From: Gymnodinialimonas ulvae
Lineage (GTDB): Bacteria; Pseudomonadota; Alphaproteobacteria; Rhodobacterales; Rhodobacteraceae
Reading direction: 5' to 3'
Assembly: GCF_037543845.1 (NCBI RefSeq)
Contig: NZ_JBBIFX010000002.1
Location: forward strand, 682,001-746,000
DNA: 64,000 nt
A program made the position numbers and the translations under genes. The stretch's first letter is position 1. Each line of letters opens with the position of its first letter. Below the pieces are notes generated by a model that was not told where the DNA came from, ran no database searches, and saw only the letters and a list, made by a program, of their open reading frames with translations. Below are positions 1-8,159 of the stretch, piece by piece.

Positions 1-109
1 GCGGGCGTATGCGCGCTCAGACCTTTTCGAACGGCGAATGGCACTCATGGAGGCTTGGGGTCAGTATTGTGTTGGCGAAAGCGGCAAAGTCGTGAGATTA
101 GCAAGATGA
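1..109 (+). CDS. Tyrosine recombinase/integrase, C-terminal end only
   Basis: The second reading frame is open from the window edge to the TGA at 107-109. It encodes 35 residues including RAYARSDLFERR and ALMEAWGQYC, ending VVRLAR. This matches the usual C-terminus of P4-type phage and island tyrosine integrases, a short helix and tail after the catalytic tyrosine. The catalytic residues lie left of the window and cannot be checked. The enzyme would carry out site-specific insertion and excision of the element extending to the tRNA gene near 10.65 kb. The stop overlaps the next start (ATGA at 106-109), so the next gene is translationally coupled. The assignment rests on the tail motif alone. 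Confidence 0.72.
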   Translation, partial: RAYARSDLFERRMALMEAWGQYCVGESGKVVRLAR

Positions 110-906
110 TTGATGAGTTAAGACGTTACTCCTTGTCAGACCGAGTAGGTGAGATACGGCCCACTGCGCGCCATGAATTGCTGGTATTACAGTATTATCC
201 AGAAGACGAAGCAAGCCGCCGACAGGCCGTATCAATCATTCATGACGAATACCGAAGATGGACTGAGTGTAATGGAGAAAACTATGAAGAGTCTTCGCTT
301 GCGCATACATTGAGCGAAGCTCTCAATCCGTCCGCTGGGCAACGACTAACCTGTGGATTGGTAGGGCTTGCGCAGTTGGGTCTCAAGAGCGTGGGCTACC
401 GGCCCTCTGTGAACTTGGCAAATGAAGTAGTGCAAGAATTCGCTGCTAGTGTTGGTTCAATTGAAGTTCAGACTCATACTAGAGGTAGTAGGCAAAAGAC
501 GCTGAAAATTCGACTCGTTTCCGACGCTGCAGACATTCGCAAAGCTTGGTCAAAATATCGGTCGATAGCGCACCTTTTGTCTGCTGAGGTAATCGCTAGT
601 GAACACTTGGACTTGGGATATGGTTTTGGTTGGGATTTCGACGCAATGGCCTGTTACTTCAACACACTTGCCGCGTGCCAAGCAGCCACGTTTGAGCTTC
701 CAGGTGTGAAAAGTTGGAAGCCTTGGTTGATTACTTGCGACCCGCCCTATGACCCTGCTGAATATCCTATCCTCGACGGGCGCGGAACCATGGCTACTCT
801 ATTCGATCCTTGGATAAAAAGCGGAAAGGCGGAGGCCGCGCGCAGAGGCCGCCGTTTTGATCCAAATTGGGACGCAGCTAGAGTTAGGGGAGTAGAAACC
901 CCCTAA
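106..906 (+). CDS. Hypothetical protein coupled to the integrase
   Basis: 266 residues, not recognised. I chose the ATG at 106 (MIDELRRYSL) because it overlaps the integrase stop as ATGA. A TTG at 55 in the same frame would overlap the integrase coding region by 55 bases. The protein has no signal peptide or membrane segment and is fairly rich in Trp and acidic residues (YRRWTE, KSWKPWLITCDPPYDP). Its central part (about 90-170) is mixed helix and strand, and the C-terminus is basic. The codon use is AT-richer than the chromosome further right, fitting island DNA. Because it is coupled to the integrase it may assist recombination or be early cargo. No function can be assigned. Confidence 0.72.
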   Translation: MIDELRRYSLSDRVGEIRPTARHELLVLQYYPEDEASRRQAVSIIHDEYRRWTECNGENYEESSLAHTLSEALNPSAGQRLTCGLVGLAQLGLKSVGYRPSVNLANEVVQEFAASVGSIEVQTHTRGSRQKTLKIRLVSDAADIRKAWSKYRSIAHLLSAEVIASEHLDLGYGFGWDFDAMACYFNTLAACQAATFELPGVKSWKPWLITCDPPYDPAEYPILDGRGTMATLFDPWIKSGKAEAARRGRRFDPNWDAARVRGVETP

Positions 907-985
907 GGGAAGTTGAGATACCCGAATTAACAATCTGTGCAAAACCATCCTTTGTCAGCCCATCTCAACCTCTAGAGGGCTAACC

Positions 986-1180
986 ATGCATACTCAAGAA
1001 ACCCTAATTCGTGACCGCGAAGCTGCCGCCATTTTGGGCGCTTCTGTTTCGACCTTCTGGCGTCGCGTTCAGGACGGAGTAATCCCCCGTCCCATCAAAA
1101 TCGGCGGGCTGTCCCGCTGGAAGAAGTCGGAAATCGAAGCCGTGATCGCCAAGGCGGAAGCCGAACGCGACGCCGCCTAA
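986..1180 (+). CDS. AlpA-family helix-turn-helix regulator / excisionase-like
   Basis: 64 residues, a whole-length match to the small AlpA/MerR-type HTH proteins of prophages and P4-like elements. The HTH is DREAAAILGASVSTFWRRVQ (about residues 10-29), followed by the wing-like GVIPRPIKIGGLSRW and a basic helix. Family members activate the integrase or act as recombination directionality factors. The ATG follows AGAGGG at a suitable distance. It sits between the integrase region and the replication genes, a common place for the excision switch in such elements. The family call is firm; whether it controls excision or transcription is inference. Confidence 0.85.
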   Translation: MHTQETLIRDREAAAILGASVSTFWRRVQDGVIPRPIKIGGLSRWKKSEIEAVIAKAEAERDAA

Positions 1181-1181
1181 G

Positions 1182-1212
1182 AAAAACCCCACCCGAAGCA
1201 TTCCGGGCGGGG
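1182..1212 (-). terminator. Imperfect GC-rich hairpin with T-run on the minus strand
   Basis: CCCCACCCG (1187-1195) pairs with CGGGCGGGG (1204-1212) with one mismatch across a loop of 8 bases. Five A's at 1182-1186 make a T-run only for minus-strand transcripts. On the plus strand it would be a hairpin without a U-tract directly after the AlpA-type gene. It may separate the regulator from the replication genes or stop antisense transcription. Confidence 0.35.
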
Positions 1213-1285
1213 CGGTATTCGTTCAACGTCGCTGTTGAGAATGTATCGCAACTGGCCCGGTTCTTCAAGTTTGAGGACCGAGTAA

Positions 1286-1639
1286 ATGACCATCAAAAAA
1301 AGCAAACCACCAAGCAATACCCGGCGCGTTTATCGTTGGGCGGACCTTCCACCAACCACCTCGCCCGCGCTCTACAGGGTGACTGACCCGGGCCAAGAAC
1401 CTCGCACAATTTGCGTGTCCAAGCACACCCGTCAGGTGCTGGAAGGTTTGATGGCAGGGCCAATGCTCGCGGCCAGCTATTGCCGATTGTCTGACAAGGT
1501 GCTGCCCCTTCGACGGGATCATGGAGTTGATATTCGTTGCGACCTCTACTGCGACGACAAAGAGACGGGTCGTGACCGCTACGGCGTTTACGTTCTGGTT
1601 TCGGTGGTCGAGCGGATCGAAATGGAGGACGCGGCATGA
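1286..1639 (+). CDS. Small hypothetical protein, possible winged-helix
   Basis: 117 residues with an ATG preceded by GAGGA. The first 25 residues are basic. The middle (TICVSKHTRQVLEGLMAG, then YCRLSDKVLPLRRDHG) resembles a small helical DNA-binding fold in which residues 45-85 would hold the helices. The end (DRYGVYVLVSVVERIE) reads as a beta wing. I associate this type of protein with replication modules of Rhodobacteraceae islands but cannot name the family with certainty. The next gene overlaps by ATGA at 1636-1639, so 1286-4255 reads as one transcription unit. The role is unknown; regulation or replication accessory is a guess. Confidence 0.7.
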   Translation: MTIKKSKPPSNTRRVYRWADLPPTTSPALYRVTDPGQEPRTICVSKHTRQVLEGLMAGPMLAASYCRLSDKVLPLRRDHGVDIRCDLYCDDKETGRDRYGVYVLVSVVERIEMEDAA

Positions 1640-1839
1640 TTGTCAGCACTTTTCCCATCCAAATCGTCTATCCCGTCGCAGGCACAATGTGTTGGTCAGA
1701 AGCAGGTGAAGCCCTTGGCGTCTGGGGTGTCGATGTTCCCATCCGCCCCAAAGCCCTGTTGAACACTGGCGCGGTGCGTGACCTTTCCGAAAAGGAAGCG
1801 TTTGCTTTCCGCAAGGCTGGGAAGGGGGGCACGCCATGA
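1636..1839 (+). CDS. Small hypothetical protein in the replication operon
   Basis: 67 residues, coupled by ATGA overlaps to the gene before (1636-1639) and after (1836-1839). Overlaps on both sides are good evidence that it is translated. It contains CWSEAGEALGVWGVDVPIRPKAL and a basic C-terminus but no motif I recognise, no signal peptide and no membrane segment. Its place immediately before the primase suggests an accessory role in element replication. Confidence 0.6.
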   Translation: MIVSTFPIQIVYPVAGTMCWSEAGEALGVWGVDVPIRPKALLNTGAVRDLSEKEAFAFRKAGKGGTP

Positions 1840-2732
1840 GGCTTGAAACTCCGACCTTCGAGCAAGTAGAGCCCCGCCAGCTTGTCCGTGACCTAGGCGG
1901 GCGTTGGGGGCAAGGGTACGGCACCGCGCCGTGCCCCATCTGCCAACCGGAACGGCGGAAGGGGCAAAACGCCCTGACCGTCCGGTCCGCAGGTGACCGG
2001 CTGTTGATGCACTGCAAGAAATCCGACTGCGCTTTTGTGGACCTGTTGCAGGCGGCGGGCATCAAGTCAGGGAGCTTCGAAATCGACCATTTAGCAAGGG
2101 CCGAGGCCGAGGCTGAACGCGGCAGACATGAGGCCAAGCAACGCCAGCGCGCTCGCAACGTGTGGGACAACACTATCCCAATCACCGGCACGCCCGGTGA
2201 AACCTACCTTCGCAGCCGTGGTATCACTTGCAGCCTGCCATACAGCTTGCGTTGGGTTGCAGATACTATGCACTGCCCAAGTGGTTCCTACTGCGCAGCC
2301 ATTGTGGCGAACGTCACGCCGACAGGCGGTGTGCATCGCACCTTCTTCACCAAAAAGGGCGACCGTCTGCCAAAGAACGCCAAGATGATGCTGGGCCCTT
2401 GTTCTGGCGGCGCGGTGCGCTTGTCTGAGACGATTGGGCCGCTTGTCTTGGCAGAGGGTATCGAGACCGGCCTAAGCCTTCTGAGTGGGCTCCTGGAAGG
2501 TCCAGCAAACGTTTGGGCAACCCTTTCAACGTCAGGAATGCGGTCCCTTCACCTACCGCCCAAGCCCGTTGGCGGATCTCTGATTGTTGCGACTGATGGC
2601 GACCCGGCGGGTCGTGAGGCGGGGGCAAAACTAGCCGACCGAGCCCACGCGCTTGGCTGGCCAGTCTCGATCATGGCCGCACCGGATGGCCAAGATTTCA
2701 ACGATGTTCTTCTGAAAGGCGGTGCCCAATGA
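1836..2732 (+). CDS. Zinc-finger/TOPRIM DNA primase-like protein
   Basis: 298 residues. The N-terminus carries a zinc-ribbon of the primase type: C33PIC36, then C60 and C65. The TOPRIM domain spans about 200-285, with the acidic residue in LAEGIETGLSL (E207) and the DGD pair in VATDGDPAGREAG (D254, D256). This layout is typical of mobile-element primases of the P4-alpha/DUF7146 type, which lay RNA primers at the element's origin. It overlaps the preceding and following genes by ATGA and is followed by a DUF3987 protein, the usual partner. No separate helicase domain is present here, so unwinding would come from the next gene or the host. Confidence 0.85.
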   Translation: MRLETPTFEQVEPRQLVRDLGGRWGQGYGTAPCPICQPERRKGQNALTVRSAGDRLLMHCKKSDCAFVDLLQAAGIKSGSFEIDHLARAEAEAERGRHEAKQRQRARNVWDNTIPITGTPGETYLRSRGITCSLPYSLRWVADTMHCPSGSYCAAIVANVTPTGGVHRTFFTKKGDRLPKNAKMMLGPCSGGAVRLSETIGPLVLAEGIETGLSLLSGLLEGPANVWATLSTSGMRSLHLPPKPVGGSLIVATDGDPAGREAGAKLADRAHALGWPVSIMAAPDGQDFNDVLLKGGAQ

Positions 2733-4255
2733 CCGCAATGAAACCCCAAGCCTACGTGCCCGAAGGCCCGCAACCGCTTTTGCGTGAACTGCCCAAAGGT
2801 GGCGAATATCCCATCGCGGCCCTTGGCCCCCTCAGAGAGGCCGTAGAAGCCGCACAGGCCACCACACAGGCCCCGATGGCCCTTGCGGCGCAGTCTGCCC
2901 TTTCTGTGGCGTCTCTGGCCGTGCAGGCGCATGGGAATGTCGAAACCTTGGGCGGGGATGCTCCTGTCAGCCTCTATTGTCTGACTATCGCCAAATCAGG
3001 TGAACGAAAGAGCGCGACCGACAGGCTGTTGATGCGAGGCCTGCGTGACCACGAGGCCGAGGCAAACGCCCAGCACCGCGAAGATGTTCAAGCATGGGAA
3101 AACGCGGTGGAACTCCACAAAGCGGAGCGGTCGCAGATTATGGGTGAATTCAAGGGCGCAAAGGGCAAAGGCAAAGCAAGTGCACAGAATGACCTAGAAG
3201 CACTTGGGCCAGAGCCAAGGGCACCCATTTTGCCAAACCTTACAGCCACCGAACCAACCCTCGAAGGCCTGCACAAGTTGTTCCTCATTGGCCAGCCGTC
3301 CCTAGGCTTATTCTCTGATGAAGGTGGCGGTTTTCTTGGGGGTCACGGCATGTCTCAGGATCACCGTTTGAAGACCGTTGCTGGGCTGTCTGCGCTTTGG
3401 GGTGGAGATCCTTTGACCCGCGTTAGGGCAGGCGATGGAACCTCTACCCTTTTCGGGCGAAGGCTGGCCGCTCATTTAATGGTGCAGCCGGTGGCGGCGC
3501 GTCCCTTGCTTGCCGATCCGGTGGCCAGCGGTCAGGGGTTTCTGGCGCGCTTCCTTATCGCCGAACCGGAAAGTGCTATCGGCTTTCGTCTGTTAAAGCG
3601 TCCGCCTGCGGATGCCGGACAGTCGTTAGATTCTTTCGCCCTGAAACTGCGGTCGATCCTGACAGCCTCAAAGCCGGTCGATGATGAGGCACCCCAGGAA
3701 CTAAAGCCGCCGTGCCTCTCTTTATCCGAGGCGGCGCGGGATGCCCTATGGACCTATCACCTTGAAATAGAGCCAGAGCAACGCCCCGGAGGGCCTTTGG
3801 AGGCCTTGACCGCCTACGCTTCGAAGACGGTAGAGCAAGCCGCAAGGATCGCGGGTGTGCTGGCGTTGTGGGATAATTTGCGGGCGGTAGAGGTGGGCGA
3901 GCCGATGATGCGATGCGGTATCACGTTGGCGCGGTTCTATCTTGGAGAGGCCAAGCGTTTGGCCGAGACGGCGGAAGTCAGTGCCGAGACTGACAAGGCC
4001 GAAAACTTGCGGCAGTGGCTTCTAGATAACTGGCCGGAGATAGCGGCGAACAATGACCGCGAAGCCCATACAATCCTACCGCGCGACATAACAAGGTTTG
4101 GCCCCGGCTCCATGCGTGAGGCTAAGACAGTGACTGCCTTAACCAGCATATTGGTGCGCTATGGATGGTTGGTGCCCTTAGAGCATGGTGTGGTGATCGA
4201 CGGCGCAGCGCGAAAGGTCGCCTTTCAGATTGTGGGTGCGAAAAATGGCTTCTAA
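2729..4255 (+). CDS. DUF3987/YfjI-family P-loop replication protein
   Basis: 508 residues, coupled to the primase by ATGA (2729-2732). Near residues 87-97 is a Walker-A-like loop, IAKSGERKSAT. Around 192-203 the hydrophobic stretch LGLFSDEGG supplies the Walker B acids (D197, E198). A charged, Lys-rich helical insert lies at about 105-155. These are features of the DUF3987/YfjI proteins of prophages and islands, thought to be degenerate RecA/helicase-like ATPases that work with a TOPRIM primase. The C-terminus (ATFGPGS-like RFGPGSMREAK and LVRYGWL) looks like a winged helix. A 9-mer array begins 15 bases after its stop, consistent with the protein or its partner acting there. Confidence 0.82.
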   Translation: MTAMKPQAYVPEGPQPLLRELPKGGEYPIAALGPLREAVEAAQATTQAPMALAAQSALSVASLAVQAHGNVETLGGDAPVSLYCLTIAKSGERKSATDRLLMRGLRDHEAEANAQHREDVQAWENAVELHKAERSQIMGEFKGAKGKGKASAQNDLEALGPEPRAPILPNLTATEPTLEGLHKLFLIGQPSLGLFSDEGGGFLGGHGMSQDHRLKTVAGLSALWGGDPLTRVRAGDGTSTLFGRRLAAHLMVQPVAARPLLADPVASGQGFLARFLIAEPESAIGFRLLKRPPADAGQSLDSFALKLRSILTASKPVDDEAPQELKPPCLSLSEAARDALWTYHLEIEPEQRPGGPLEALTAYASKTVEQAARIAGVLALWDNLRAVEVGEPMMRCGITLARFYLGEAKRLAETAEVSAETDKAENLRQWLLDNWPEIAANNDREAHTILPRDITRFGPGSMREAKTVTALTSILVRYGWLVPLEHGVVIDGAARKVAFQIVGAKNGF

Positions 4256-4269
4256 AGCCTTCTGGGGTT

Positions 4270-4339
4270 GCGACACCTGCGACACCCGCGACATGGCGCG
4301 CCAACACGCATCCCATGTCGCAGAAGTCGCAGAAGTCGC
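4270..4339. repeat. Symmetric array of 9-mers with GCGAC cores (iteron-like)
   Basis: Three tandem 9-mers start with GCGAC on the left: GCGACACCT, GCGACACCC, GCGACATGG (4270-4296). After a 16-base spacer come three 9-mers ending in the complement GTCGC: CCATGTCGC, AGAAGTCGC, AGAAGTCGC (4313-4339). The inner pair is perfectly complementary over 9 bases, and the outer pairs share only the core. The array lies 15 bases after the DUF3987 gene. Inverted sets of short iterons are typical binding sites for initiator proteins of plasmids and satellite phages, so this is a candidate origin. An overlapping frame (GTG 4230 to 4532, 100 codons) crosses the array, but I doubt it is a gene. Confidence 0.6.
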
Positions 4340-4545
4340 AGCGGTCAGCTTCCGAGATTTGAGAATGTGCGGCTTCGATCACTGTGCGTGGAACCAGCTG
4401 GCCCGCCGACCAAATTCCCTAAGGGCGACCCTAAGATCACCCTTAGGTGATGGCAGGGTCTTTCGGGCAGTTCAAAAAAACCAAACCGTACAAATTCAGG
4501 CGCTTGCTGCGTCTATGACCCCCCCAAATTAGAGAAGGAAAGCCC

Positions 4546-4851
4546 ATGCCAGCGCCAGACCCTGACCGCCTTTGGGTGGAGGAAATCGAACGAAACCGCA
4601 TTCGGTTCATGATTCAGCCGCCCTTGGTGGGATGCCCCAAGGCGGCTAAGCGGCGAATGAAGCGTCTCTATCACGCCTTTCGGCGGGGCCGCGCGCTGGG
4701 CTGCGAGCGATGTGGAGGCCCCATTGCTGACCATAAGCGTGCCGATGCTCGCTTTTGCGGGATGTCTTGCCGGAACAAGGCCCAGAAATCCCGTCGCAAA
4801 CGTCTCGACGAAGACCTCGCAATGTGGCGGCGAATGGAGGAGAAGCGCTGA
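4546..4851 (+). CDS. Small zinc-ribbon protein
   Basis: 101 residues. The ATG follows AGAAGGAAAG. A four-cysteine cluster, CERCGGP then about 12 residues then FCGMSCRNK, gives a CxxC-CxxxC zinc knuckle in the second half. The rest is very basic (KAAKRRMKRLYHAFRRGRA and KSRRKRLDED). This suggests a nucleic-acid-binding accessory protein. It is translationally coupled to the following HTH protein (TGATG at 4849-4853). The family was not recognised; similar small zinc proteins are common between replication genes and cargo in islands. Confidence 0.68.
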   Translation: MPAPDPDRLWVEEIERNRIRFMIQPPLVGCPKAAKRRMKRLYHAFRRGRALGCERCGGPIADHKRADARFCGMSCRNKAQKSRRKRLDEDLAMWRRMEEKR

Positions 4852-5441
4852 TGGTCACTGTTCACGTCACGGGGGCAGACCTTGCCCGACGCCGCAAGCA
4901 TTTCGGAATGAACCAGACCCAACTTGCATGGGCAATCGGATGCGGTCGCAACGCTATCAGCTATTGGGAAACGAAACCGGGCGTGTGCCTATGGTGGGGC
5001 GTTCCCTATCGGATCGCTGTGCACCTTGGCTTACCCATTCCAAAACGAAAATGCACGGAAAGTACACCAGTACGCGCGCCCGCGCCCGCACGTCATGGGG
5101 TCTTAGCGGATGCGGACCTGCACCGAACGCTGGACATGATCCATGAAATAGAGAGAGATACTTTGCCCGCCTCTTGCAAACGAGTCCTAGGTAAGAATGG
5201 AAACGGTTCCATTGATGGCCACATTGGCTCAGCGGCAATAATGGAACTATGTGGGGCCAAAACGAGGACGGGCGAGCCGTGCCAGCGCAAACCCATACTT
5301 GGGCGCAAGCGATGCCGGAACCATGGCGGAATGTCTACCGGTCCCAAGACGGAAGAAGGCCTAGCCCGGATAGCTGAAGGACAAAGACGGCGCTGGAAAA
5401 AAGAGCTCAGCACAGATGTCACGGTATGCGCCCAAGAATAA
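4851..5441 (+). CDS. HTH and HGGxSTG-motif protein
   Basis: 196 residues. The start is the ATG at 4851, which overlaps the preceding stop (TGATG); longer in-frame starts would lie inside the upstream gene. Residues 8-45 form a Cro/XRE-like HTH (LARRRKHFGMNQTQLAWAIG). Residues 134-170 carry the Cys/His motif of HGGxSTG proteins: C134GAKTRTGEPC144, C155, H158GGMSTGP, TEEG, then a basic QRRRWKK tail. The motif is frequent in phage and mobile-element proteins of alphaproteobacteria and probably binds zinc and DNA. A frameshifted relative of the second half lies at 8160-8572, beyond the nitrilase-fold gene. Confidence 0.75.
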   Translation: MVTVHVTGADLARRRKHFGMNQTQLAWAIGCGRNAISYWETKPGVCLWWGVPYRIAVHLGLPIPKRKCTESTPVRAPAPARHGVLADADLHRTLDMIHEIERDTLPASCKRVLGKNGNGSIDGHIGSAAIMELCGAKTRTGEPCQRKPILGRKRCRNHGGMSTGPKTEEGLARIAEGQRRRWKKELSTDVTVCAQE

Positions 5442-5778
5442 AAAGGCAGACCCGCTCCTCACAGGTACTCGGTCAAGGACAAGCCTTGTGCATTACACTC
5501 ATTTCACACAAAGGCCGTTTGTCTTGACGAACTCCACTGCCAACCGAGAAAACCTTCAGGTGTCGATGGGTACTGTAACCCTGAAGATGCACAATCGTTA
5601 CTCCGATCCGGCGCGCGGCGTGACCCATGCATCAAGACGTGAAAGTGCCGTTCAAGCCAACCCTTGACAGTATGATGCAGCTTGTAGTCTGCGAAAGTGT
5701 GCGAGGCCAAGGTTTGGTCTGGGACGCAGCAGGGGCAACCTGCCTTCGACGTCTGGAACTCAGCGCAAAGCGCCAACG
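5442..5778. other. No gene recognised; AT-richer spacer
   Basis: Frames here are short, without ribosome sites, and on both strands read like random sequence. An 83-codon plus frame and a 90-codon minus frame overlap each other and resemble nothing I know. The minus frame begins just after the small gene at 5779-5967, so an older longer gene split by a frameshift cannot be excluded. Confidence 0.5.
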
Positions 5779-5967
5779 TCAGGGATTGCCCGTAGAGAAC
5801 ACTGCCGCTCTCAGCACGTTGAGCATAGGGGATTGCCGACGAGCGAGGTCCGGGTCTTCTTTCCCGAAGTGTTCAATTTCCGTCACGGCACGCGAAAGCT
5901 CATCGCGCGAGGTCGCGTTGTGCTCCGTCAAAATCCTCGCGTAGACTTCATCAACCAAAACGGTCAT
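5779..5967 (-). CDS. Small hypothetical protein, 62 residues
   Basis: A short soluble acidic protein (MTVLVDEVYARILTEH, then SRDELSRAVTEIEHFGKE). AAAGGTGA lies about 6 bases before the ATG, a good ribosome site for so short a frame. It is predicted mostly helical with no signal or membrane segment. It points away from the large nitrilase-fold gene and shares a 269-base divergent region with it. An antitoxin or regulator of that neighbour is possible but speculative. It may also be the N-terminal stub of a decayed longer gene. Confidence 0.42.
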   Translation of the reverse strand: MTVLVDEVYARILTEHNATSRDELSRAVTEIEHFGKEDPDLARRQSPMLNVLRAAVFSTGNP

Positions 5968-6236
5968 CTAAATTCACCTTTCAGAACCCGCACCGTCTCT
6001 CTTGAGGACAAACCAGATGCCTCAATGTGTGCGTGTCAGTGGGTAGCTCACCTATTTCCTAGCCCAAGAGGAGTCAAGGGAGGGAAACAAGCGGACGCAA
6101 GAGCAAAATCTTCCTTACACTGTCGCTCCTTAGCAACGGATTAATACACACCTTTTTCCGTTTGTCTGAGCAACAAACTGTGCGTATCTAGGCGCCAATC
6201 CGCTGATCGAAGTCCAAAAAAGGCAAGCCCTTACCC

Positions 6237-8099
6237 ATGCCAACCACAGTGTTCGATTACATCAAGCTTGTCTTCCCAGAGTCAACAGCACCGTCCAACT
6301 TAGTCCAAAATGAGAGTGACTCCGACGAAACTCGCTGGTCGGTGTCACCGCCAATCCCAACGGACCTCTTTGCTGTTGCAGCAATACTGCTGGATACAAG
6401 CAGCGCGTTTTCACACTTCGACCCGGACCCGGATGGCGCTGATGACAATGACGAGCAGCCTTGGTTCAGTTTGAAGAAAGACGACCGAAGTGAGTGTGTT
6501 AGCTTGGCAAAAGAGTGGATCGCTTTGCACAGTGACCTACACACAGTGGCCACGCCTGAAGGTGTCGAAAAACTTTGGGGCGAGCTCTTGGCGGAAGGTC
6601 CAGAGCCAATAAGACTACCACTACGAAATCGATCAACCCCTGCTTGGTGGAAAACGGCGCTAAAGCTACTCATAATTGCCGATGAAGCTTCTGAACGGTT
6701 CGGTGCGCCGGAAGCTGCAGACGACCCCTACTTCAAAAAAGCAGTTGACCTGAAGCAAGTCCGGACCGTGCAATATGGACCTTCGAGCGAGACAAATTGG
6801 TCCGATGATATGGCGTACCTGCGCTCGCATGGCAGCGGTGCCACGTTTGGATTTCAAGCAGATCAAAATGTCGTAAACGTGTTCCCAAAAAGCCGGCTTT
6901 CAGTGGCTGGCTGCTCCCACAGAAACTTTAGTCGTAATTTGACCATGTTGCCTAAAGTGGGTGCTTCACGTTGCCATTGGCATATGCCACCAAGAGAGTT
7001 GGTCGAGGACGACGCCATGCCTGTCGACATCCTCATCATACCATTTCCTTATGAGTTAAAAGCGAAGTCATTCAAGCCGACGCACCAAGCCCAAGACAGC
7101 CTGCGAGGCGGAGATAAGTCTGACGCGAGAAGCGAATGGGGAAATTTTGAACTGCGTCAGGACTGGCTGAACGAATCTGACATTTGTGATCTCGCTGTTC
7201 GCTTGATGAAGTCGGCCAAAGAGGATGTTGAGAATGTCAACGTCGTGGTGTTTCCAGAAAGCTCATTGGATTTCCATACGTTCGGCAAATTATGCACGGA
7301 GCTAAAGAAGCTAGAACCGGCTCTGGAATTTGTAATTGCTGGATCAAGTGACAATTGTGATCCGGAAACAGATGGTCCAGGTAACTATGTTCTGACGACT
7401 GTATGGCATGACTTTGGGCAAGGCCCGCGGGCGGTGATCAGTAGCAGGAAGAAGCACCATCGCTGGATGTTGTCGGCAAATCAATTGGAAACATACGCTC
7501 TAACATCCACACTAGATCCGAGGGCGAATTGGTGGGAATCTCACAACATCGGTCAACGCGAGCTCCATTTTCATCCCTTCCGGAAAAGCTCCCTCTTCTC
7601 GGCTTTGATTTGTGAAGATTTGGCCAGAAGTGAACCATGTCACGAGGTTCTTAGAAGTATCGCTCCAAACCTCGTCTTTGTCCTGTTGATGGATGGCCCG
7701 CAGATCCCCAGCCGATGGTCGGCAAGATACGCATCCACACTGAGTGATGATCCCGGTAGCTCGGTCCTTACCCTTACTTGCTTTGGCCTCGTCGAACGTT
7801 CAAACCAAACTCAGATGTTCGAACCCCAACAAGCGGTGGCATTCTTTGCTAGTCCTTTTGGCCAAACGCCAATTCACATGCCATTCAAAGATGGTGCCAG
7901 AGGCGTGCTAGTAACTCTAACGTCAATGCCCGAGAAGGGTCAGCAGACTATCGATGGGAGAGTGAGTCAAGATTCGAGAGCGTGGAAGCTTACGAGTACA
8001 CAGCCAGTGAAGCCACAGCCAAAAAGTAAAAAAAACCTAAACGGCGTGGCAAAACGGTTGGCCAAGCGTCGCAAGATGGTGAACAAAAAAGTCCGCTAG
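6237..8099 (+). CDS. Nitrilase-superfamily (carbon-nitrogen hydrolase) protein with novel N-terminus
   Basis: 620 residues with no signal peptide. The C-terminal half (about 262-565) carries the three nitrilase catalytic landmarks in order. They are Glu341 in VVVFPESS, Lys405 in SSRKKHHRW and Cys459 in ALICEDLARS, followed by a strand (VFVLLMDG) and the YAST region expected after the cysteine. Such folds hydrolyse amide or nitrile bonds. The first 250 residues are unlike any domain I know: mixed helical and acidic (DPDPDGADDNDE near 62-73), with LKLLIIADEASE near 143-152. A very basic tail (590-620) suggests nucleic-acid contact. The start follows a weak AAGGCAAG. Defence reverse transcriptases of the UG1/DRT1 class carry nitrilase domains, but no reverse-transcriptase motif is visible here. 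It is island cargo of unknown role. Confidence 0.7.
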   Translation: MPTTVFDYIKLVFPESTAPSNLVQNESDSDETRWSVSPPIPTDLFAVAAILLDTSSAFSHFDPDPDGADDNDEQPWFSLKKDDRSECVSLAKEWIALHSDLHTVATPEGVEKLWGELLAEGPEPIRLPLRNRSTPAWWKTALKLLIIADEASERFGAPEAADDPYFKKAVDLKQVRTVQYGPSSETNWSDDMAYLRSHGSGATFGFQADQNVVNVFPKSRLSVAGCSHRNFSRNLTMLPKVGASRCHWHMPPRELVEDDAMPVDILIIPFPYELKAKSFKPTHQAQDSLRGGDKSDARSEWGNFELRQDWLNESDICDLAVRLMKSAKEDVENVNVVVFPESSLDFHTFGKLCTELKKLEPALEFVIAGSSDNCDPETDGPGNYVLTTVWHDFGQGPRAVISSRKKHHRWMLSANQLETYALTSTLDPRANWWESHNIGQRELHFHPFRKSSLFSALICEDLARSEPCHEVLRSIAPNLVFVLLMDGPQIPSRWSARYASTLSDDPGSSVLTLTCFGLVERSNQTQMFEPQQAVAFFASPFGQTPIHMPFKDGARGVLVTLTSMPEKGQQTIDGRVSQDSRAWKLTSTQPVKPQPKSKKNLNGVAKRLAKRRKMVNKKVR

Positions 8100-8159
8100 C
8101 TGGTACATTCTACCTTGCCATTGGTCCATTAATCACGTGCCAAGCTTTAGCGCTCCAGC

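Noticed and set aside
4230..4532. 100-codon frame covering the 9-mer array
   Set aside because: It starts inside the preceding gene and its Cys/Asp and Val/Ala/Glu repeats are just translations of the 9-mers.
5504..5776. 90-codon minus-strand frame as a gene
   Set aside because: No ribosome site and no protein-like pattern; may be the decayed tail of the small gene at 5779-5967.
6237..8099. DRT type 1 (reverse transcriptase-nitrilase) identity
   Set aside because: No YxDD or other reverse-transcriptase motifs exist in the first 260 residues; only the nitrilase part is shared.
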